Below are positions 27,149-34,826 of a DNA stretch of 64,000 bases, one piece after another. The number at the start of each line of letters is the position of its first letter. The stretch's first letter is position 1. The position numbers were made by a program, and so were the translations under genes. The notes below the pieces were generated by a model, which saw nothing but the letters and a program-made list of their open reading frames with translations, was not told the origin of the DNA and made no database searches. This stretch comes from Leifsonia shinshuensis (GTDB lineage Bacteria; Actinomycetota; Actinomycetes; Actinomycetales; Microbacteriaceae). The stretch is taken from the NCBI RefSeq assembly GCF_014217625.1, contig NZ_CP043641.1, positions 1-64,000 of the forward strand, in the 5' to 3' direction.

Positions 27149-28425
27149 ATCGGCTGGGCCGTACCCTGGCCGCGGGCGCGATGACGCTCGCCGCCGCCCT
27201 CGTCGTGGGCATCGCGCCCGCGACCGTCGCGCACGCCGACCAGGTGCGCGACCTGGAGTACTGGCTCACCGAGTACGGCTTCGCCCAGGCCTGGCAGACG
27301 ACCAAAGGCGCAGGAGTGAAGGTCGCGGTGATCGACACCGGCGTCGACGGGACGGTCCCCGACCTGGCCGGCGCGGTGACCGGCGGGACGGACGTGTCCG
27401 GCGTCGGCGCGGCGAACGGCCAGAAGCCGCTGGGCGACGGCGACGCGGCCAACCACGGCACCTGGGTGGCCTCCCTGCTCGCCGGGCGCGGCACCGGCCC
27501 GGATTCGGGGGTACTCGGCGCGGCTCCGCAGGCGAGCATCCTCAGCGCGTCGGTGGCGCTCGGGAAGTCGACGGGGAGCATCGACAACGACGACCAGATC
27601 GCCAAGGCGATGCGCTGGGCCGTGGACAGCGGCGCCTCCGTCATCAACATCTCTCTCACCCGCAACACGCTCGACTGGCCGCCCAGCTGGGACGACGCCT
27701 TCCAGTACGCGTTCTCGCACGACGTGGTCGTGGTCGCGGCGGCCGGCAACCGGGGGAGCGGGACGACCGAGGTCGGGGCGCCGGCGACCATCCCGGGCGT
27801 CCTCACCGTCGCGGGCGTCGACCGGGCCGGGCAGGCCTCCTTCGACGCGTCGTCGCAGGGCATCACCATCGGGGTGTCCGCGCCGAGCGAGGAGCTGGTC
27901 GGCGCGAACCCCGGCGGAGGCTACGTGCAGTGGGCGGGCACCAGCGGGGCGGCGCCGCTGGTGGCGGGGGCGGTGGCTCTCGTGCGGGCCGCGCATCCCG
28001 AGCTGACGGCGCCGGACGTCATCAACCGCATCATCCGCACCGCCCGCAAACCAGCGGGGGTTGCGGCCGTGCCGAGCCCGGTCTACGGGTACGGGCTGCT
28101 CGACGCGGCGGCGGCGGTGACCGCCACCGTGCCGCACGTCACCGCGAACCCGATGGGCGACCTGACCCAGTGGATCCACATCCACCGCCGGGCCGAGACG
28201 CCCTCCACGGCGGTTCCGCAGGCCCCGGACGCACAGGCGGCGCCGGCGCCCGCGAAGCTCAGCCCGGAACGGCCTGTAACATGGGGATCGTTCTTCTGGC
28301 CGCAATGGAGCGTCCTCACCACCCTCTGGCTGCCGTTCGCTCTGATCTCCGGTTTCGTCGCACTCCTCGCCCTCGGCGGGGTGGGCGCGTTGCAGCATTT
28401 CAGGCGAGCGGGCCGCAGGGGGTAA
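27127..28425 (+). CDS. S8 family serine protease, mycosin-like
   Basis: A 432-residue exported subtilase. The catalytic triad is complete: D70 in VIDTGVDG, H110 in NHGTWVAS and S273 in GTSGAAPLVAG. There is an N-terminal signal ending near AHA (about 37) and a C-terminal membrane helix with a basic tail (about 395-432), which together give the mycosin (MycP) topology. GTG 27127, inside the end of DUF501, is preferred because it supplies the basic N-region of the signal and follows a GAGG; a start at ATG 27181 is possible. Mycosins usually accompany type VII secretion genes, but none are nearby. Confidence 0.85.
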   Translation: MPHPGRLNRLGRTLAAGAMTLAAALVVGIAPATVAHADQVRDLEYWLTEYGFAQAWQTTKGAGVKVAVIDTGVDGTVPDLAGAVTGGTDVSGVGAANGQKPLGDGDAANHGTWVASLLAGRGTGPDSGVLGAAPQASILSASVALGKSTGSIDNDDQIAKAMRWAVDSGASVINISLTRNTLDWPPSWDDAFQYAFSHDVVVVAAAGNRGSGTTEVGAPATIPGVLTVAGVDRAGQASFDASSQGITIGVSAPSEELVGANPGGGYVQWAGTSGAAPLVAGAVALVRAAHPELTAPDVINRIIRTARKPAGVAAVPSPVYGYGLLDAAAAVTATVPHVTANPMGDLTQWIHIHRRAETPSTAVPQAPDAQAAPAPAKLSPERPVTWGSFFWPQWSVLTTLWLPFALISGFVALLALGGVGALQHFRRAGRRG

Positions 28426-28464
28426 GTTAACACCCATACTTTCGTGTTGAGGAGACGCATTACT

Positions 28465-29865
28465 GTGCCCAAAATCCTGATCGTCGGCGGAGGATACGCC
28501 GGTTTCTACACCGCGTGGAAGCTCGAGAAGCAGCTCCGCTCGGGCGAGGCCGAGGTCACCATGGTCGACCCGCTGCCGTACATGACGTACCAGCCGTTCC
28601 TCCCGGAGGTGGCCGTCGGCTCCATCGAGCCGCGTCACGCGGTCGTCGCGCACCGCCGTCACCTCAAGAGCACGAACATCGTGAGCGGCAAGGTCACCTA
28701 CATCGACCACGCGAACAAGACGGCGACCATCGCGCCGGCCGCGGGCGAGCCGTACGAGTTCGAGTACGACATCGTCGTGGTCACCGCCGGCGCCGTGTCG
28801 CGCACGTTCCCGATCCCGGGCGTCGCCGACCAGGCCGTCGGCCTCAAGACGATCGAGGAGGCGGTGTACATCCGCGACCGGATGCTCACCAACTTCGACA
28901 AGGCGTCGACCCTCCCGGCCGGCCCCGAGCGCGACCGCCTCCTGACCGTCACCGTCGTCGGCGGCGGCTTCGCGGGCATCGAGATCTTCGCCGAGCTGCG
29001 GTCCTTCGCGAGCGCGCTGCTCAAGAAGTACCCGGAGCTGTCGTTCGAGGACACGCACTTCCATCTGATCGAGGCCATGGGCCGGATCATGCCGGAGGTC
29101 TCCCTCCCGACCAGCCACTGGGTGATCAAGAACCTCGCCGAGCGCGGCGCGGAGATCCACCTGGAGACGCAGCTCACCAGCGCCGTCGACGGCCGCATCG
29201 AGCTGTCCACGGGCGAGAGCTTCGAGACCGACCTCATCGTCTGGACGGCCGGCGTCATGGCCAACCCGACCGTGGTCCGTCACACCGACCTCCCGATCGA
29301 GGAGCGCGGCCGTCTGCGCGTTCGCGCCGACCTGCGCGTGGGCACCGACGAGGAGATCATCGAGGGCGCCTGGGGCGCCGGCGACGTCTCGGCCGTCCCC
29401 GACCTGACCGGCGCCGGCGTCGGCGGCTACTGCGTGCCGAACGCCCAGCACGCCGTCCGCCAGGGCAAGCTGCTCGCGAAGAACATCATCGCGGACCTGC
29501 GCGGCGAGCTGCCGCGCCAGTACTACCACAAGAGCCTCGGCGCGGTCGCGGGCCTCGGCCTCGGCATCGGCGTGCTGCAGTCCGGCAAGATCGCCATCAA
29601 GGGCGTCCTCGGCTGGTTCGCGCACCGCGGCTACCACGGCCTGGCGATGCCGAGCTGGGAGCGCAAGTGGCGCGTGCTGTGGGGCTGGTGGAACAACTTC
29701 TGGCTCGGCCGCGACATCGTGTCGCTGGAGGCCCTCCAGGCCCCGCGCGCCGCGTTCGAGGAGTTCGCTACCCGCCCGAAGCCGGCCGTCGAGGCCGCCC
29801 CGGCGGAGGCCCCCAAGAAGGCTGCGCCGAAGGCCAAGGAGCCTGCGGAGGTCGCGGCGAAGTAG
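28465..29865 (+). CDS. ndh: type II NADH dehydrogenase (NDH-2)
   Basis: A 466-residue FAD flavoprotein that passes electrons from NADH to the quinone pool without pumping protons. The N-terminal dinucleotide fold ILIVGGGYAGFYTA (about 4-17), second NAD fold VTVVGGGFAGIE (about 169-180) and the FAD-contact WGAGDVSAVPD (about 304-314) are clear. The C-terminal amphipathic part with MPSWERKWRVLWGWW is the probable membrane-contact region, followed by an Ala/Lys/Pro-rich tail. GTG 28465 has GAGGAG 10 nt upstream, and CATACT (28435-28440) is a possible -10 flanked by an AACAC/GTGTT dyad. Confidence 0.93.
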   Translation: MPKILIVGGGYAGFYTAWKLEKQLRSGEAEVTMVDPLPYMTYQPFLPEVAVGSIEPRHAVVAHRRHLKSTNIVSGKVTYIDHANKTATIAPAAGEPYEFEYDIVVVTAGAVSRTFPIPGVADQAVGLKTIEEAVYIRDRMLTNFDKASTLPAGPERDRLLTVTVVGGGFAGIEIFAELRSFASALLKKYPELSFEDTHFHLIEAMGRIMPEVSLPTSHWVIKNLAERGAEIHLETQLTSAVDGRIELSTGESFETDLIVWTAGVMANPTVVRHTDLPIEERGRLRVRADLRVGTDEEIIEGAWGAGDVSAVPDLTGAGVGGYCVPNAQHAVRQGKLLAKNIIADLRGELPRQYYHKSLGAVAGLGLGIGVLQSGKIAIKGVLGWFAHRGYHGLAMPSWERKWRVLWGWWNNFWLGRDIVSLEALQAPRAAFEEFATRPKPAVEAAPAEAPKKAAPKAKEPAEVAAK

Positions 29866-29883
29866 TCGCCGCACCCGCGCGTG

Positions 29884-29917
29884 AAGGCCCGGTCCCTGTG
29901 AAAAGGGGCCGGGCCTT
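29884..29917 (+). terminator. ndh terminator hairpin
   Basis: AAGGCCCGGTCCC (29884-29896) pairs with GGGGCCGGGCCTT (29905-29917) around an AAAA-containing loop, 18 bp after the ndh stop. It lies between convergent ndh and the YigZ-type gene and can serve both. The downstream sequence is only weakly T-rich (CTTCTG). Confidence 0.75.
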
Positions 29918-29922
29918 CTGCG

Positions 29923-30513
29923 TCACTCGGGTGTCGCGAAGCGCACGCGCCCGTTGCTGAGGTCGGCGATCGCGGCGACCGCCGCCTCCCGCGCCGCCTC
30001 GGGCACCCGGAGCGTCAGCAGCACGGACTCCCCGTACTCCGCCTCCGGCTCGGCGTAGCCCTCGCCCTCCGCCCACCGCCGCACCCGCTCGGCGTCGGCG
30101 TAGTCGGCCTCCACCCGCAGCTCGGTCTCGCGGACGCGCTCGACCTTCTCGGCGCCGGCGACGGCCGCCGCGATCGCGTCCGTGTACGCGCGCACCAGTC
30201 CGCCGGCGCCGAGCTTGACGCCGCCGAAGTAGCGGACCACGGCGCCGAGCACGCCGTCGAGGTCGTGGTGGCGCAGCACCTCCAGGATCGGACGGCCCGC
30301 CGTCCCGGACGGCTCGCCGTCGTCGGACATGCCGGAATGGCCGCCCGCGAGCAGCGCCCAGCAGACGTGCGCGGCCGCAGGATGCTCGGCGCGGAGCCGC
30401 GCGACGACGGCGAGGGCCTCCTCGCGGTCGGCCACAGGGGCGACCAGCGCGAGGAACCGGCTGTGGCGCACCTCCACCTCGGCGGTGGCAGGGGCGGCGA
30501 GGGTGTGTGTCAC
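29923..30513 (-). CDS. YigZ/IMPACT family protein
   Basis: A 196-residue protein of the YigZ/IMPACT (UPF0029) family. The conserved SRFLALVAPV (about 17-26), AHVCWALL (about 48-55), SDDGEPSGTAGRPILEVL (about 62-79) and VVRYFGGVKLGAGGLVRAY (about 90-108) are present, then a ferredoxin-like C-terminal domain (about 125-190). Bacterial members are poorly characterised; the eukaryotic relative regulates the Gcn2 stress response. GTG 30513 is used because a longer frame would cross the tRNA gene. It lies 26 bp downstream of that tRNA and may be co-transcribed with it. Confidence 0.9.
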   Translation of the reverse strand: MTHTLAAPATAEVEVRHSRFLALVAPVADREEALAVVARLRAEHPAAAHVCWALLAGGHSGMSDDGEPSGTAGRPILEVLRHHDLDGVLGAVVRYFGGVKLGAGGLVRAYTDAIAAAVAGAEKVERVRETELRVEADYADAERVRRWAEGEGYAEPEAEYGESVLLTLRVPEAAREAAVAAIADLSNGRVRFATPE

Positions 30514-30539
30514 GAGTGCGCCCGGCGATGGATCACAGG

Positions 30540-30613
30540 TGCCCCCAGTGGGACTCGAACCCACACTCGGGCGATTTTAAGTCGCCTGCCTCTGCCAATT
30601 GGGCTATGGGGGC
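30540..30613 (-). tRNA. tRNA with UAA (Leu) anticodon and short variable arm
   Basis: A 74-nt cloverleaf reads on the minus strand. The 7-bp acceptor stem is GCCCCCA/TGGGGGC with A73. The D-arm begins GCC and contains GG, the anticodon stem is GGCGA/TCGCC with loop CTTAAAA (anticodon UAA), the variable loop is only CGAGT (5 nt), and the T-arm is GTGGG-TTCGAGT-CCCAC. CCA is not encoded (A-CCT follows). Anticodon and A73 fit leucine, but normal bacterial tRNA-Leu is class II with a long variable arm. AATAA a few bases upstream of the 5' end may be part of its own promoter. Confidence 0.88.
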
Positions 30614-30654
30614 CGATGGGGTTATTGGGGCGAGCCGTCCGCGGTGCGGCGAGG

Positions 30655-30762
30655 TCAGCGGTCGCGGTAGGGGGACTTCACCATCTGCACGATCGCGGCT
30701 AACGCGAGCGCGCCGCCGACGATCACGACAGTCCAGATGAGTCCGATGAGCACGCCAGCCAT
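30655..30762 (-). CDS. 35-residue single-helix membrane protein
   Basis: A short ORF encodes 35 residues: an N-terminal methionine, one long hydrophobic helix (about 3-27, with WTVVIVGGALALAA) and a basic tail ending in SPYRDR. TATATT (30772-30777 on the minus strand) lies 9 nt before ATG 30762 with no Shine-Dalgarno sequence, a leaderless layout. It is 41 bp upstream of the tRNA on the same strand, so the peptide, tRNA and YigZ-type genes may form one transcript. Helix, charge pattern and promoter together favour a real gene, but no family is recognised. Confidence 0.6.
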   Translation of the reverse strand: MAGVLIGLIWTVVIVGGALALAAIVQMVKSPYRDR

Positions 30763-30834
30763 GCGTCCAACAATATACGGTGTGCGAGCCCCCCGCCTCT
30801 TGTCGGGAGCATCGCCGGGGCGGAAGGTGGGTGC

Positions 30835-31206
30835 ATGATCCGGATCGGTTCCGTCGTGTGGGGGGTGCGCGACCTGCCGCGTGCCGTCGGGTTCTGGACG
30901 TCCGCGCTGAACTACCGGCCGTCGCGGGAGCCGGATGTCGACTGGGCCATCCTCGTCCCGGTCGAAGGGAGGGGGCCGCAGCTGGCGCTCAAGCTCGTCG
31001 GCAGTGCGGCGAACCCGTCACCGCGGCACCATCTCGACCTGTACGCCGACGATCAGGAGGCCGAGGCGGCCCGGTTGCGGGGCCTCGGGGCGACGGACGT
31101 CGAGTGGGAGTACGAGCCCGGCGCCGACTATCTGGTGCTGGCGGACCCGGACGGCAACCGGTTCTGCGTCGTCGCCGCGGGGGAGGCCGCCGCGCCCCCG
31201 GCGTGA
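30835..31206 (+). CDS. VOC (glyoxalase/bleomycin resistance) family protein
   Basis: A 123-residue vicinal-oxygen-chelate protein with two beta-alpha-beta-beta-beta modules: RIGSVVWGVRDLPRAVGFW (about 3-21) opens the first and HHLDLYADD (about 62-70) the second. Near the C-terminus, LVLADPDGNRFCVV (about 99-112) is the familiar VOC ending. Metal-binding residues seem partial, so it may be a binding protein, a resistance protein or an enzyme. GGAAGGTGG precedes ATG 30835. It is divergent from the 35-residue gene, and its neighbours give no clue about the substrate. Confidence 0.85.
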   Translation: MIRIGSVVWGVRDLPRAVGFWTSALNYRPSREPDVDWAILVPVEGRGPQLALKLVGSAANPSPRHHLDLYADDQEAEAARLRGLGATDVEWEYEPGADYLVLADPDGNRFCVVAAGEAAAPPA

Positions 31207-31302
31207 GCGCAGAACCCTGAGGGTGCGTGAGAGCGCGACCGCTGAGAACACCTTCAGGACGCCCAAAGGGTCCACCCACCCAGGCCGTGCAGACTAGATG
31301 CC

Positions 31303-31380
31303 GACACCCTTTCTGGTGAGGTGTCCTCCGACCCGGCTGGAGCCCGAGATCCCCCGACGCAAGGCTCCGGCCGGGTCCTT
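31303..31380 (+). ncRNA. candidate small structured RNA or leader with terminator
   Basis: Two hairpins lie in the 207-bp gap after the VOC gene. GACACC (31303-31308) pairs with GGTGTC (31320-31325). ACCCGGCTGGAGCC (31331-31344) pairs with GGCTCCGGCCGGGT (31363-31376) around a C-rich loop and is followed by CCTTTCT. TAGATG at 31295-31300 could be a -10. The next gene has its own -10 downstream (31401), so this may be an independent transcript of about 80 nt. It could equally be a terminator for the VOC gene alone. Confidence 0.4.
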
Positions 31381-31413
31381 TCTGTCCGCGGCACGTCGGC
31401 TAGGCTCGGCCGG

Positions 31414-31785
31414 GTGACCGACACACGATGCCCCTGCGGGAGCGGCGAGACCTACGCGAACTGCTGCGGTCCACTGCACGCCGGAGCTCCGGCCCCCACG
31501 GCCGAGCGGCTGATGCGGTCGCGGTTCAGCGCGTTCGCCCTCGGCGACGCCGCCTACCTGCTCCGCAGCTGGCACCCGTCCACCCGACCGGACGAGCTCG
31601 ATCTCGACGACGGGCTGCGCTGGTACCGGCTGGACGTCGAGTCCACCGAGCGCGGCGGCCCCTTCGACCGGGAGGGCGTGGTGGCGTTCACGGCGTTCTA
31701 CAAAGGCGCCGAGCGCGGCAGCCTCCACGAGGTGTCCCGGTTCGTCCGGGAGGGCGGCGACTGGTTCTACGTAGCGGCGGTCTGA
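31414..31785 (+). CDS. YchJ/UPF0225-like SEC-C motif protein
   Basis: A 123-residue protein with the N-terminal Cys-rich zinc motif CPCGSG...NCCG (C6, C8, C17, C18), characteristic of SEC-C/YchJ proteins. RLMRSRFSAFALGDAAYLLRSWHPSTRP (starting near 34) and a VAFTAFYKG strand (about 86-94) complete the YchJ fold, which resembles NTF2-like domains. The role is not well established. TAGGCT at 31401-31406 lies 7 nt before GTG 31414 and no Shine-Dalgarno sequence is seen, which decides this start over longer in-frame ones. It is convergent with the large membrane-protein gene, 25 bp away. Confidence 0.88.
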   Translation: MTDTRCPCGSGETYANCCGPLHAGAPAPTAERLMRSRFSAFALGDAAYLLRSWHPSTRPDELDLDDGLRWYRLDVESTERGGPFDREGVVAFTAFYKGAERGSLHEVSRFVREGGDWFYVAAV

Positions 31786-31810
31786 GCGGCGATGAGCCGT
31801 GGCAGCCGCG

Positions 31811-34048
31811 TCAACGCGCCGGCTCCACGTACCGCTCCCACAGCCACACCGACAGCGCCACCACCGCGAACGCGACCGCCGCGATCACCACGACGACAGC
31901 GCCCGCCCCGGTCTGGGCGAGCGACGCCACCGGCAGCAGGAGCGCGAACAGCACCGTGTAGACCACGAGCGCCATCGCCAGCCAGAGCGGTCGCGACCAC
32001 TGCATCACGGCGCGACCGGCGAGACCGCCGAACGGGAGCAGCGCGATGGAGGTCGAGCCGATGGCGACGAGCGCGACGGCGTTCACCAGCTCGATCAGGA
32101 ACGCCGACACCGCGCCGGACGGCGTCGGGAGGACGCCAACAGCGAGCCACGCCAGCACGCCCAGGGCGGCGACGGCGGAGAGTTGGACGGCGGAGGTCCG
32201 GCCGCGTTCAGCGCGCCCGAGACCGTCGGGCAGCACCGCGCCGAGAACCAGCCCGAACAGGAGGGCGGGCTCCAGGCCGAACAGCCGGGACCCGATCGCG
32301 GTGGCCGCGACGAGCACGAGGAGGCGGGGCCGCACCACCGTCCGGGCCATGGCGACCCCGAGGTGGCGGGTCATGCCGCGGGCCGCGAGGACCCAGATGG
32401 CGTTGACCGCGGCGATCGCGATGGCGAGTGCGAGGAGCAGGCGGACGTACGCCGCGGCGTCCTGCACCGAGGTGGAGAGGGTCACGAGCGCCGCCGCGGC
32501 GATGCCCACCACGGGCGCCAGCCAGACCGGTTGCCCACCGACAGCGCCACCGCCCGCGGCGTGCGCTCCGGCGGTCGCGGTGAGGCCACCGGCTGCGCGC
32601 CCGCCGAGCAGCGCGTCCGCCTCGCCGAGCTCGGCGGCCGCCCGGTTGCGTCCGAAGATCGAGGTGCGCGCAGCCCGCTGCTCCCGCGGGCGCGCCAGCG
32701 AGACGACGAGCAGCCGCGCCGGGAGCACGAGCAGCAGGAGCGCGGCGATCGCGAGCCCGACCGAGCGGAGCCAGCCGGGCACGGACGCCGCCGAGACGAC
32801 CGGCGCCGAGGCGGTCGTGAACGGCGTGGAGGTCCAGCCCTTCGTGCCGGGATGCGTCGGGCCGGCGGGGGCGGACGGCGGGGCCGTGGTCGCCGGCGGC
32901 ACGGCAGGCGCCGGGGCGGGAGCCGGCGTGGTGGGGGTCTTCGGCGGGGTGGTCGCGCCGGAGGCCGCCTCCACGGTGACGGCCACCGGGTTGCTTCCCG
33001 CGCTCACGTTGCCGGCGGCGTCCCGCTGCAGTGCCGACGCGACGTAGTCTCCCGAGGGAAGCGTGGCCGCGCACGACCAGGCGCCCCCGGAGACCGTCCC
33101 GGTGCAGGCGACGGTCGTGCCTTTCGAGGTGCTGGCGTAGACGGTGACGGTGGCGCCCTGCTCGCCGGCGCCGCCGAATCCGATCGACCCGCCCGCGGCG
33201 ACCGACGTGCCGGGCGACGGCGAGGTGATGGTCGGCGCGGGAGGCGCGACGGTGTCGATCACGACGTTCGCCGCAGCGCTCCGTGCCGACCGCGTGGACG
33301 AGAAGGGGGCCACCTGGGTGGCGGTGACCGTGTGCCGGCCGTCGCCGAGACCGGCGATGACACATCCCCAGTTGCCCCCGCTGTCTGCGGGGAACGTGCA
33401 GGAGGCGCCCGTCTCGGCGGTGACCGTCACCGAGGCGCCCGGGTATGCCGTCCCGCGGATGCCGCCGTCGGAGGCCCCGCCCGCGGAGGCGATGGCCGGC
33501 GGCGAGAGCACGTCGACACGTCCGCTGTCGGCGAGCCCGCTGGAGCGGGAGACGGCGCGGACCGGCACGCCCGGCCCATCAGGGAGACGCCGCAACGCGC
33601 AGCGGAAGCTGCCATCCGACCCGGCGGTCACGGTGCACGAGGTGTCCGCGTTCGTCGACGAGCCGCCGGACACGTCGATGACGTCGCCGGGATCGGCGGT
33701 CCCGGACACGGTCAGCGGGAAGCTCGTGACCAGTCCGCTCGGCAGCGGGTCGAGCGTCGGCGGCCCCGGGGTCGGTGTCGGGGTCGGGGTGTCGGCGGGT
33801 GCGCCGGTGTCGGCGGGTGCTGGGCCGGTGAAGTCCTGCGGTGCTGTGCGGGACGGATTGCTGAGGGACGCTGCTGCGGTGGACGTGGAGGTCGAGGTCT
33901 GCGCCGACGCCGGCGGCGCGAGCCCCGCGATGGACCCGGCGGCGAAGGCGAGTGCGGCGAGCACGAATCCGGAGCGCACGGCGACGCGCAGTCCGGTCGA
34001 CCCCCCGGGCCGGACTGGTGGAGACACGTCTGACGCAAATACCCGCAT
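31811..34048 (-). CDS. large surface protein with Ig-like repeats and C-terminal membrane domain
   Basis: A 745-residue protein in three parts. First is a signal peptide (about 20-48, ending ASA) with a Ser/Thr/Pro-rich spacer to about 105. Second are three consecutive bacterial Ig-like domains of about 85-90 residues (approximately 105-365, each with VSGTADPGDVID/GTAYPGASVTV/GAGEQGATVTV-type openings and a Cys pair). Third, after another Pro-rich linker, a membrane domain with about eight helices (roughly 445-740). The architecture suggests cell-surface display anchored by a transporter-like domain; its substrate or partner is unknown. The start at 34048 is the likeliest, but no strong ribosome site is visible. 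Confidence 0.72.
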   Translation of the reverse strand: MRVFASDVSPPVRPGGSTGLRVAVRSGFVLAALAFAAGSIAGLAPPASAQTSTSTSTAAASLSNPSRTAPQDFTGPAPADTGAPADTPTPTPTPGPPTLDPLPSGLVTSFPLTVSGTADPGDVIDVSGGSSTNADTSCTVTAGSDGSFRCALRRLPDGPGVPVRAVSRSSGLADSGRVDVLSPPAIASAGGASDGGIRGTAYPGASVTVTAETGASCTFPADSGGNWGCVIAGLGDGRHTVTATQVAPFSSTRSARSAAANVVIDTVAPPAPTITSPSPGTSVAAGGSIGFGGAGEQGATVTVYASTSKGTTVACTGTVSGGAWSCAATLPSGDYVASALQRDAAGNVSAGSNPVAVTVEAASGATTPPKTPTTPAPAPAPAVPPATTAPPSAPAGPTHPGTKGWTSTPFTTASAPVVSAASVPGWLRSVGLAIAALLLLVLPARLLVVSLARPREQRAARTSIFGRNRAAAELGEADALLGGRAAGGLTATAGAHAAGGGAVGGQPVWLAPVVGIAAAALVTLSTSVQDAAAYVRLLLALAIAIAAVNAIWVLAARGMTRHLGVAMARTVVRPRLLVLVAATAIGSRLFGLEPALLFGLVLGAVLPDGLGRAERGRTSAVQLSAVAALGVLAWLAVGVLPTPSGAVSAFLIELVNAVALVAIGSTSIALLPFGGLAGRAVMQWSRPLWLAMALVVYTVLFALLLPVASLAQTGAGAVVVVIAAVAFAVVALSVWLWERYVEPAR

Positions 34049-34116
34049 TCCACCCCATTTGAGGGGGAGGACACGCTTCCTGTCAAACCGCCCGGCCGGA
34101 TTTACGGCATACTGAC

Positions 34117-34138
34117 AAGTGGGTCAACTGTCCCACTT
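34117..34138 (+). promoter_or_regulatory. operator candidate of the TetR gene at 34176
   Basis: AAGTGGG-TCAACTGT-CCCACTT is a perfect 7-bp inverted repeat of 22 bp overall. It sits immediately downstream of CATACT (34108-34113), a plausible -10, and 38 bp before ATG 34176. Its size and place fit a TetR-family autoregulatory operator controlling the four-gene operon. Confidence 0.68.
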
Positions 34139-34175
34139 CGCGCGACGACGCGCGACGGCACCGTGAGGAGCTTCG

Positions 34176-34826
34176 ATGACGCGCATCGCCCCGGCAGCAC
34201 GGCGCGCCGCGCTCGTGCAGGCCGCCCTGCGGGTGATCGCGCGGGACGGGGTGGCCGCGGCCACGACCCGGCGCATCGTCGCCGAGGCCGGGATGCCGCT
34301 GGCCAGCTTCCACTACGTGTTCGACTCGCGCGACGAGCTGATGGCCGAACTGGTCAACACGGTCGTGGCGGGGGAGCAGACCGACCTGGAGCCCGCCCTC
34401 GACCCGGCGACGGCCCCGCTGGAGCTGCGCGCGGCGATCCGCTCCGGCCTCCGGCACTACCTGGACGGCGTGCGTGCCGACCCGGACCGCGAGAAGGCGA
34501 TGTTCGAGCTGACCCAGTGGGCGCTCCGCGAGCCTGGCTTCGCACCGCTCGCCCTCCGCCAGTACGACCGCTACTACGAGCTCGCCGAGCGTGCCGCGCG
34601 CGACGCCGCCGAGCTGACCGGCAGCGCGTGGCGCCTCCCGGTCGCCGAGGTCGCCCGGCTGCTGGTGACCTTCACCGACGGGCTCACGATCGCCTGGCTG
34701 GTGACCCGCGACGACGCCGCGGCCGAACGCGCCATGGACTTCGCCGCGGACGCGCTCGCCGCGCTCGCCGCTCCGCACGACACCCCCACCCACACCATCC
34801 CCCTCCCGAACGCAGGTGCCCGATGA
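34176..34826 (+). CDS. TetR family transcriptional regulator
   Basis: A 216-residue regulator with a TetR helix-turn-helix (about 10-56: ALVQAALRVIARDGVAAATTRRIVAEAGM...SFHYVFDSRDEL) and an all-alpha ligand domain (about 75-200). GAGGAG precedes ATG 34176. It is the first gene of an operon, with an ATGA overlap to the MFS transporter, then the deaminase/aldolase and the lactone oxidase. It probably senses the pathway's substrate or product and represses at the 34117-34138 palindrome. The ligand is unknown. Confidence 0.9.
   Translation: MTRIAPAARRAALVQAALRVIARDGVAAATTRRIVAEAGMPLASFHYVFDSRDELMAELVNTVVAGEQTDLEPALDPATAPLELRAAIRSGLRHYLDGVRADPDREKAMFELTQWALREPGFAPLALRQYDRYYELAERAARDAAELTGSAWRLPVAEVARLLVTFTDGLTIAWLVTRDDAAAERAMDFAADALAALAAPHDTPTHTIPLPNAGAR

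Noticed and set aside
27127..28425. Type VII secretion locus
   Set aside because: Only the mycosin-like protease is present; no EccB/C/D or WXG100 genes were found in the window.
30514..30564. YigZ start at 30564
   Set aside because: The longer frame reads through the tRNA gene at 30540-30613; GTG 30513 is the first start that avoids it.
31303..31380. Naming the structured RNA as 6C RNA
   Set aside because: The C-run in the loop has only five cytosines and the second hairpin does not match what I remember of that class. It is left unnamed.
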